From Shewanella japonica (GTDB taxonomy: Bacteria; Pseudomonadota; Gammaproteobacteria; Enterobacterales; Shewanellaceae), in the NCBI RefSeq assembly GCF_002075795.1, contig NZ_CP020472.1:4706501-4770500 (forward strand): a stretch of DNA of 64,000 nucleotides. The letters are read 5' to 3'. The position numbers and the translations under genes were made by a program. Positions within the stretch are counted from its first letter, which is position 1. Each line of letters opens with the position of its first letter. Below the pieces are notes generated by a model that ran no database searches, was not told the DNA's origin, and saw nothing but the letters and a program-made list of their open reading frames with translations. Positions 57,535-64,000 of the stretch are shown one piece after another.

Positions 57535-58719
57535 TTAAGCAACGATTTTAGCTACAACACCAGCACCAACTGTACGGCCACCTTCACGGATAGCGAAACG
57601 TAAACCGTCGTCCATCGCGATTGGGTAGATTAGAGTAACAACCATCTTGATGTTGTCACCTGGCATTACCATTTCTACGCCTTCTGGAAGCTCGATAGTA
57701 CCAGTTACGTCAGTTGTACGGAAGTAGAACTGTGGACGGTAGCCTTTGAAGAATGGAGTGTGACGTCCGCCTTCTTCTTTGCTTAACACGTATACTTCTG
57801 ATTCGAATGTAGTGTGAGGAGTGATTGTACCTGGCTTAGCAAGTACTTGACCACGTTCAACTTCATCACGCTTAGTACCACGTAATAAAACACCACAGTT
57901 CTCACCTGCACGACCTTCGTCAAGCAGCTTACGGAACATTTCAACACCAGTACAAGTCGTTTTAGTCGTGTCTTTAACACCAACGATTTCTACTTCGTCA
58001 CCTACAGTGATGATACCGCGCTCTACACGACCAGTAACAACTGTACCACGACCTGAAATTGAGAATACATCTTCAATAGGTAGTAGGAAAGGCTTATCGA
58101 TGTCACGCTCTGGCTCTGGGATGTAAGTATCTAGAGCTTCAGCAAGTTCGATGATTTTTGGTTCCCAAGCTGCATCGCCTTCAAGCGCTTTAAGTGCAGA
58201 ACCTTGGATAACTGGTAAGTCATCACCTGGGAAGTCATATTCAGAAAGAAGTTCACGTACTTCCATTTCTACTAATTCAAGTAGCTCTTCATCATCAACC
58301 ATGTCACATTTGTTCATGAATACGATAACGAAAGGTACACCAACCTGACGTGAAAGTAGGATGTGCTCACGAGTCTGTGGCATTGGGCCATCAGTTGCTG
58401 CTACTACTAAGATAGCACCGTCCATTTGTGCAGCACCTGTAATCATGTTTTTAACATAATCGGCGTGACCAGGACAATCTACGTGTGCGTAGTGACGTGT
58501 AGGCGTGTCATATTCGATGTGAGAAGTATTAATTGTAATACCACGCTCACGCTCTTCTGGAGCGTTATCGATTTGTGCGAAATCTTTAGTCTCACCGCCG
58601 TATGCTTTCGTCAATACTGCTGAGATAGCTGCTGTTAGAGTAGTTTTACCATGGTCAACGTGACCAATTGTACCCACGTTTACGTGTGGTTTACTACGTT
58701 CAAATTTTTCTTTAGCCAT
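57535..58719 (-). CDS. tufB: Elongation factor Tu (copy B, tRNA-tuf operon)
   Basis: 394-aa protein identical to the copy at 40812-41996. This gene starts with ATG and lies downstream of tRNA-Thr, tRNA-Tyr and tRNA-Gly, the classical tufB context. By eye, only two internal silent differences from copy A are present (around 58419 and 58437). The identity extends about 50 bp past the stop through the terminator, while the upstream flanks are unrelated. Confidence 0.98.
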   Translation of the reverse strand: MAKEKFERSKPHVNVGTIGHVDHGKTTLTAAISAVLTKAYGGETKDFAQIDNAPEERERGITINTSHIEYDTPTRHYAHVDCPGHADYVKNMITGAAQMDGAILVVAATDGPMPQTREHILLSRQVGVPFVIVFMNKCDMVDDEELLELVEMEVRELLSEYDFPGDDLPVIQGSALKALEGDAAWEPKIIELAEALDTYIPEPERDIDKPFLLPIEDVFSISGRGTVVTGRVERGIITVGDEVEIVGVKDTTKTTCTGVEMFRKLLDEGRAGENCGVLLRGTKRDEVERGQVLAKPGTITPHTTFESEVYVLSKEEGGRHTPFFKGYRPQFYFRTTDVTGTIELPEGVEMVMPGDNIKMVVTLIYPIAMDDGLRFAIREGGRTVGAGVVAKIVA

Positions 58720-58908
58720 GATATTGCCTCAATCCAGACTCTTGGTAATGAAAACACATATAGAAAAAATCCGATGCATAAAATGACATCGAATCGATTA
58801 GTTATGGTGATTAAGCTTAGCATAAGACAGGAGGTGCTGATTTAAAGGATTTGACTGATCAACAATTCAGTTATCTGAACCATTAATCAATCAAGTCATT
58901 CAGCAATT

Positions 58909-58982
58909 TGGAGCGGATGGCGGGAATCGAACCCGCGTTATCAGCTTGGAAGGCTGGAGTAATACCATTATACGACATCCGC
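58909..58982 (-). tRNA. tRNA-Gly (anticodon TCC)
   Basis: 74 nt from GCGGATG to CCATCCGCTCCA, with encoded CCA. The anticodon loop is CTTCCAA and the T-loop GGTTCGAATC. It is the last tRNA before tufB. Confidence 0.95.
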
Positions 58983-59017
58983 GCAACCTGAAAGGCTACC
59001 TAACTACCTTTAAAAAA

Positions 59018-59102
59018 TGGTGGAGGGAGAAGGATTCGAACCTTCGAAGGCTGAGCCGTCAGATTTACAGTCTGATCCCTTTGGCCACTCGGGAACCCCT
59101 CC
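59018..59102 (-). tRNA. tRNA-Tyr (anticodon GTA)
   Basis: 85 nt with the long variable arm of a type II tRNA. The acceptor pairs GGAGGGG / CCCTCC, the anticodon context is CTGTAAA, and CCA is encoded. Confidence 0.95.
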
Positions 59103-59109
59103 AGAAAAA

Positions 59110-59185
<76 letters not shown>

Positions 59186-59203
59186 TAATCATTTCGGAAA
59201 CGG

Positions 59204-59232
59204 ATATTAGGTAAATGTTGGCACAAGTGCAA
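59204..59232 (-). promoter_or_regulatory. Promoter of the tRNA-tufB operon
   Basis: Minus strand: -35 TTGCAC (59227-59232), 17-bp spacer, -10 TAATAT (59204-59209), starting about 10 bases before the tRNA leader. Confidence 0.7.
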
Positions 59233-59405
59233 TAGAAAATGCATAAAAAAGCTAAAAAAAGTCTTAAATGCCGTTTTTTTGGGCTTTATTAGCTACTCAC
59301 GCATAAAAATCAAGCGATTTGAAAGTTAGTGATTAACTAAGGTCAGTTTTTTATTGTTGAATATATTTTGTTGGTGTACTGTGCCTGACCTAAGGAAAGG
59401 ACGTT

Positions 59406-60356
59406 ATGACAGTAAATAAACCAATACATAAAACACTTTATCATTCATTTGGGCGTAAGCAATGGTCTGAGCTTCGTAATTCAGTCCCTCTTACACTAAG
59501 TGAAGACGAACTTGCCCGCTTACAAGGCATGAACGAGCAACTGTCTTTAGATGAAGTGACAGATATTTATTTACCGTTAAGTCGTCTTTTAAACTTGATC
59601 ATCGACGCTCAGCAGCAGCGCAGTGTAGTATTAGATCAATTCCTCAATCATAAACCACGTAACTCTCCCTACATTATCAGTATTTCTGGTAGTGTCGCTG
59701 TTGGTAAAAGCACCACAGCAAGGATTCTACAAGCGCTTTTACAGCGTTGGCCCCAACACCCTAAAGTAGAGTTAGTCACTACCGATGGATTTCTGTATCC
59801 TTTGGCAGAGTTAAAAGCTAAAAACTTATTAAAGCGAAAAGGCTTTCCAGAAAGCTATGATATGAAGATGCTCATTGATTTCATTTCAGCTATCAAAGCA
59901 GGTCAACCGCATGTTAATGCGCCACTGTACTCTCATATCACCTATGACCGACTTACTGACCAAGTGCAACCGATTAACCAACCAGACATCTTAATTATCG
60001 AAGGTTTAAATGTACTTCAAACTGGCTTAGATCAATCACCTGAAAGTCGCAGCAGTTTTTTATCTGATTATGTGGATTTCTCAATTTACGTAGATGCAGA
60101 TGAAGTGCTTCTAAAAGAATGGTATCAGCAACGTTTTAGAAAATTTCGTCAAGGTGCTTTTAGTGATCCGAAATCCTTTTTTCATCACTATTCAAACTTG
60201 TCAGATCAACAAGCTAATCAGACCGCAGCTAATATCTGGGATACGATTAACGGCCCAAATCTCCAGTCCAATATCAAACCAAGTCGTGAACGCGCTCACC
60301 TGATCCTTAAAAAAGGAGATAATCATTTGGTAAACCGCGTTTTACTACGAAAATAA
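59406..60356 (+). CDS. coaA: Pantothenate kinase (type I)
   Basis: 316-aa cytoplasmic kinase for the first and rate-limiting step of coenzyme A synthesis. The P-loop is GSVAVGKST (95-103). Other family blocks are VTTDGFLYPLAELKAKNLL and KGFPESYDMKMLIDF, and YVDADEVLLKEWYQQRF follows. ATG 59406 follows AAGGAAAGGACGTT, a good ribosome site. It is convergent with birA, with only 9 bases between the stops. Confidence 0.97.
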   Translation: MTVNKPIHKTLYHSFGRKQWSELRNSVPLTLSEDELARLQGMNEQLSLDEVTDIYLPLSRLLNLIIDAQQQRSVVLDQFLNHKPRNSPYIISISGSVAVGKSTTARILQALLQRWPQHPKVELVTTDGFLYPLAELKAKNLLKRKGFPESYDMKMLIDFISAIKAGQPHVNAPLYSHITYDRLTDQVQPINQPDILIIEGLNVLQTGLDQSPESRSSFLSDYVDFSIYVDADEVLLKEWYQQRFRKFRQGAFSDPKSFFHHYSNLSDQQANQTAANIWDTINGPNLQSNIKPSRERAHLILKKGDNHLVNRVLLRK

Positions 60357-60365
60357 CCTCGTAGA

Positions 60366-61328
60366 TTATAGCGTACCGCGTAGGCTAATCTCTCCACCTA
60401 TATAGGCGGTTTGAACGCCATCGGTTTCCAAAATAACGCCACCTTGCGAGTCAATCCCTTTGCAAACACCTACAATTGACTTAGGTGACATGACCAACTC
60501 AATTTCTTTGTCGTAAAACAGATCATATTGTTGCCAGAGCGGAATAAACTCCGTTAAACCAAATACTTCAAACTTTGCTAGGTCTAACTTTAATTGTTTA
60601 TGGAGTGCTAGGAGTAGGTTAGTTTTATCGGGCATTGTATCCAGAGAAGATAAATCACTCCAAGGCTGATCTATTTTTTCAGCCTGTTGAGCCGGCATAC
60701 TCATATTAATACCAAAGCCAATGACCAAATTACATTCGTCCATAGACTGACCAGATAGCTCAATCAATATACCTGCTAGTTTTTTATTGTCTTTGTAGAT
60801 ATCATTTGGCCACTTCAATCCAAGGCCTTCAACACCAAATGTTCTTAGCGTTGATACAATAGAACACGCAATAACTAAGCTTAACCCCATTGCGGCATTC
60901 ATTCCCTGGTTTATGCGCCAATAGAGTGACCCGTAAACATGTTGACCATAAGGTGACACCCATTGACGTCCCCTACGCCCCCTGCCTGCAGACTGATATT
61001 CCGCGATGCAAATATCACCACTATCTAGTTCATCAGAGTGCTGTAGTAAGAAAGCATTGGTACTGGCTATTTCATCAAAAAAGAAACACCTATCTTCAAT
61101 CCCGTTTATAAGTAAGGATTCATCAAACAAAGGCAGAGCTTTCGATAACTTGTAACCCTTACCTTTTACGCTGTATATATCAATCCCGTAATCAGCTAAC
61201 TGCGCTATGTGATTATTCACTGCAGTCCTGGATATTCCGACTTTTTGTGCAATCATTTCCCCAGAAGTATAACGACAATGATCCAGCAACTTAATGATTT
61301 GCTTCTTTTTGCTCCAATGCTCTGTCAT
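60366..61328 (-). CDS. birA: Biotin-protein ligase / biotin operon repressor BirA
   Basis: 320-aa bifunctional protein. The N-terminal winged helix-turn-helix (about 1-60; MIAQKVGISRTAVNNHI) would bind a bio operator, as in E. coli. The catalytic domain has the biotinyl-adenylate loop GRGRRGRQW (115-123) and KWPNDIY (172-178). The C-terminal domain is SH3-like. It is the class II (regulatory) type. Its start overlaps the murB stop by one base, so the two genes are translationally coupled. Confidence 0.96.
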   Translation of the reverse strand: MTEHWSKKKQIIKLLDHCRYTSGEMIAQKVGISRTAVNNHIAQLADYGIDIYSVKGKGYKLSKALPLFDESLLINGIEDRCFFFDEIASTNAFLLQHSDELDSGDICIAEYQSAGRGRRGRQWVSPYGQHVYGSLYWRINQGMNAAMGLSLVIACSIVSTLRTFGVEGLGLKWPNDIYKDNKKLAGILIELSGQSMDECNLVIGFGINMSMPAQQAEKIDQPWSDLSSLDTMPDKTNLLLALHKQLKLDLAKFEVFGLTEFIPLWQQYDLFYDKEIELVMSPKSIVGVCKGIDSQGGVILETDGVQTAYIGGEISLRGTL

Positions 61329-62341
61329 TACAATTCCACCTCTCCGTGTGAACCTATTATTCTTGGTTCTGGCTCCAGTTTGATACCAAACTTATTATAA
61401 ACAGTGTCAATAACATGATGCGCCAGTTTTCGTACATCGTCACCAGTTGCTTGATTAATATTAACTATCACCAACGCTTGCTTATTATGGACTGCCGCGC
61501 CGCCCAAGATATACCCTTTGAGGCCAGCTTCATCTATAAGCCAACCTGCAGCAACTTTAATACGCCCATCAGCTTGTGCATACCCGACCAAATCAGAAAA
61601 CTTTTTCAATAAACTGATGTATTGCTCTGCTTCGATAATTGGGTTCTTAAAAAAGCTGCCAACGTTACCAAGTTTACAGGGATCAGGTAACTTGCTTGTG
61701 CGTACAGCACATACAGTCTCATAGATCTCTTTAGCACTCACTGTCTGAGTATTTAAGTGGTTAAGTGGTCCATAACTTAGATTTGCTTGCCAGTTTTTTG
61801 GGATTGCTAATTTAACTGACGTAATGACTGCAATCTCTTTTAATTGTTTTTTGAAAATTGAATCACGGTAATCAAACTTACACTCAGAACCTGCAAGTGT
61901 ATGCTCGCTAAAAGTATCAGTATTAAGGTAAGTGACTTCATTACAAAACTGGTTTATTTCAACTCCATATGCACCAATATTCTGAATTGGAGCAGCGCCC
62001 ACTGAACCAGGAATCAATGCTAAATTTTCTAACCCGAAATAGCCCTCATCCAAAGTAAACTGAACAAGTTCATGCCAATTTTCGCCTGCCTGCACAGTTA
62101 AATAGACATTTTCATTATCTTCGGTAATAACAATGCCTTTATTGATCAGCTTAATAATCATCCCTTCATAATCGCAGGTAAAAACGATATTGCTACCACC
62201 ACCTATGATCATATACGGAGCGCCCATTTCTTTTGCTTGTTTTATATATCGAATGAGATCCGAAACAGAGTTTGCCTCAACAAGCATTAGGGAATTTTGA
62301 TTCAAAGACAGGGTATTTAAAGGCTTTAAGCTTGCGGACAT
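61328..62341 (-). CDS. murB: UDP-N-acetylenolpyruvoylglucosamine reductase MurB
   Basis: 337-aa FAD enzyme that makes UDP-N-acetylmuramic acid for peptidoglycan. The FAD-binding signature GGGSNIVF is at 47-54. The block NLALIPGSVGAAPIQNIGAY lies at about 103-122, and the catalytic serine is in NVGSFFKNP near residue 228. It is the E. coli-type (type I) enzyme by length. It is first of the murB-birA pair, downstream of the second rrn operon. Confidence 0.97.
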   Translation of the reverse strand: MSASLKPLNTLSLNQNSLMLVEANSVSDLIRYIKQAKEMGAPYMIIGGGSNIVFTCDYEGMIIKLINKGIVITEDNENVYLTVQAGENWHELVQFTLDEGYFGLENLALIPGSVGAAPIQNIGAYGVEINQFCNEVTYLNTDTFSEHTLAGSECKFDYRDSIFKKQLKEIAVITSVKLAIPKNWQANLSYGPLNHLNTQTVSAKEIYETVCAVRTSKLPDPCKLGNVGSFFKNPIIEAEQYISLLKKFSDLVGYAQADGRIKVAAGWLIDEAGLKGYILGGAAVHNKQALVIVNINQATGDDVRKLAHHVIDTVYNKFGIKLEPEPRIIGSHGEVEL

Positions 62342-62628
62342 ATAAATGACTTGTACTAATAATGGTGATGTGAATATTGTACCCTGTGAACATTCATATG
62401 ACTAATCGTAAGAAAGCCAAAATAGTTAACGCCTAATAAGCCACTAATAGCCTGTTTATCAATACTGAATCTGAGGGGGCAATGAAAGAAATGAACTGTT
62501 TTTATTAGTGACACTTCCAAACAGTCGACATAAAGTCTTTTAAGCAAAATTAACCTACAAAACTGTGACATAAATAATTGGATATCCACATTCAATCAAG
62601 AGAAATTAATTACTTAGCAATAACGCAT
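62342..62628. other. Gap between murB and the rrn trailer
   Basis: About 290 bp upstream of murB. It should hold the murB promoter, but no clear hexamer pair is visible. A 79-codon frame on the minus strand here has no family features, so I leave it out. Confidence 0.4.
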
Positions 62629-62663
62629 TTTCATGTAGGCATATCGTCCACACTATCTTTCAA
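62629..62663 (-). pseudogene. Decayed 5S rRNA fragment (relic C)
   Basis: TTTCATGTAGGCATATCGTC and the following bases match the altered centre of relic A (11605-11632), including the CATATCGTCCACACT junction. Confidence 0.55.
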
Positions 62664-62746
62664 AATACTCAGCTCATTTATCATTTAGACATAAAAAACC
62701 ATTGAGTTAGTCACTGGCTATCTGCTCTCTTAAAATGAGAAATTAG

Positions 62747-62796
62747 GCGCTTGGCAGTGACCAACATTTACATGGGCATATCAATCACACTATCAG
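62747..62796 (-). pseudogene. Decayed 5S rRNA 3' fragment (relic D)
   Basis: It begins GCGCTTGGCAGTGACC like an intact 5S 3' end, then diverges and again carries the GGGCATATC junction in place of the 5S sequence GGGGAGACC. It is preceded by the same CTATCTGCTCTCTTAAAA trailer as the true 5S genes. Confidence 0.65.
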
Positions 62797-62862
62797 CAGT
62801 TGATGAGTCTAAAATTGAGCTTTAGCTTAGTTCCTGAACATGTTTATCTTAAATTACAGACA

Positions 62863-62892
62863 CAAAAAAGCCCGTTACGTGAGTAACGGGCT
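62863..62892 (-). terminator. Terminator directly after the second 5S gene
   Basis: Stem AGCCCGTTAC / GTAACGGGCT with a GTGA loop and a T-run on the minus strand, 26 bases past 5S. Confidence 0.88.
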
Positions 62893-62918
62893 ATCTGCTC
62901 TCTTAAAAGAGAAATTAG

Positions 62919-63038
62919 GCGCTTGGCGATGACCTACTTTCACATGGGGAGACCCCACACTATCATCGGCGCGATTGCGTTTCACTACTGAGTTCGGGAT
63001 GGGATCAGGTGGTACCACAATGCTATTGTCACCAAGCA
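62919..63038 (-). rRNA. rrf: 5S ribosomal RNA (second rrn operon)
   Basis: 120 nt, nearly identical to the copy at 11721-11840; one difference is visible near the 3' end. The 5S-23S spacer differs at several positions from the first operon. Confidence 0.96.
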
Positions 63039-63197
63039 AATTCGGTGTTAATCGCTTATCGCAATTAACTAAATTCGGAAAGCCGTTTGAGTTTTCTACT
63101 TTATTAAGCGCTTTAAATTCTTCACTAAGTCTTACCATCACAGTAAGTAATAAATCTAGTTACCATCAACTCAGATAAAAACTCATCTGGGTTGTAT

Positions 63198-64000
<803 letters not shown>

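Noticed and set aside
62356..62595. 79-codon minus-strand frame upstream of murB
   Set aside because: No ribosome site, no family features, and it occupies the region expected to hold the murB promoter.

Overview
The window looks like a Shewanella-type gammaproteobacterial chromosome. This is inferred from gene order and gene content, not from a database search. The marks are a complete cytochrome c maturation (ccm) locus split around a small cytochrome c5-like gene, a divergent argE / argCB pair beside ppc and cinA, and the run murB-birA-coaA-tRNA-tuf-secE-nusG leading into the rpl/rpo block.

Layout. 1-5.5 kb: argB (partial) and argC face away from argE across an arginine control region, followed by ppc. 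5.5-9.8 kb: a DUF1439 lipoprotein, then a small A/T-rich accessory block. That block holds a FlgP/LPP20-like lipoprotein and an unknown 255-aa protein on the minus strand, and a FlgH-like L-ring lipoprotein with a FlgT-like protein on the plus strand. No other flagellar gene is present, and this is the least explained part of the window. 9.8-11.1 kb: full-length cinA. 11.4-17.2 kb: a complete rrn operon on the minus strand (16S-23S-5S, no spacer tRNA), with two promoters and, downstream, terminators and decayed 5S fragments. 17.3-26.1 kb: ccmF-ccmG-ccmH plus a thioredoxin-like gene on the minus strand; ccmI on the plus strand; the cytochrome gene on the minus strand; ccmABCDE on the plus strand. 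26.2-26.7 kb: about 59 copies of an 8-bp tandem repeat lying between two terminators.

26.8-57.3 kb, all on the minus strand, is the transcription/translation core. In transcription order it runs secE-nusG, rplKA, rplJL-rpoBC, rpsLG-fusA-tuf, the S10 operon, the spc operon (through secY-rpmJ) and the alpha operon. Readable control elements include promoters for secE, L11, L10, str, S10 and spc, an L10-type leader, an attenuator before rpoB, an S10-type leader attenuator and an alpha-operon S4 leader. 57.5-59.2 kb: a second tuf gene, nearly identical to the first, behind tRNA-Thr, tRNA-Tyr and tRNA-Gly. 59.4-62.3 kb: coaA on the plus strand; murB-birA on the minus strand. 62.6-64 kb: decayed 5S fragments, a 5S gene and the 3' part of a 23S gene from a second rrn operon in the same orientation. 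The roughly 51-kb essential block is therefore bracketed by direct rrn repeats.

Most of the window is conserved housekeeping DNA. The parts that deserve attention are the orphan FlgH/FlgT/FlgP-like cluster, the 8-bp repeat array, the shared 5S relics behind both rrn operons, the inverted repeats built around the L11 and L10 promoter -10 boxes, and a 34-bp perfect palindrome between rpmJ and rpsM.
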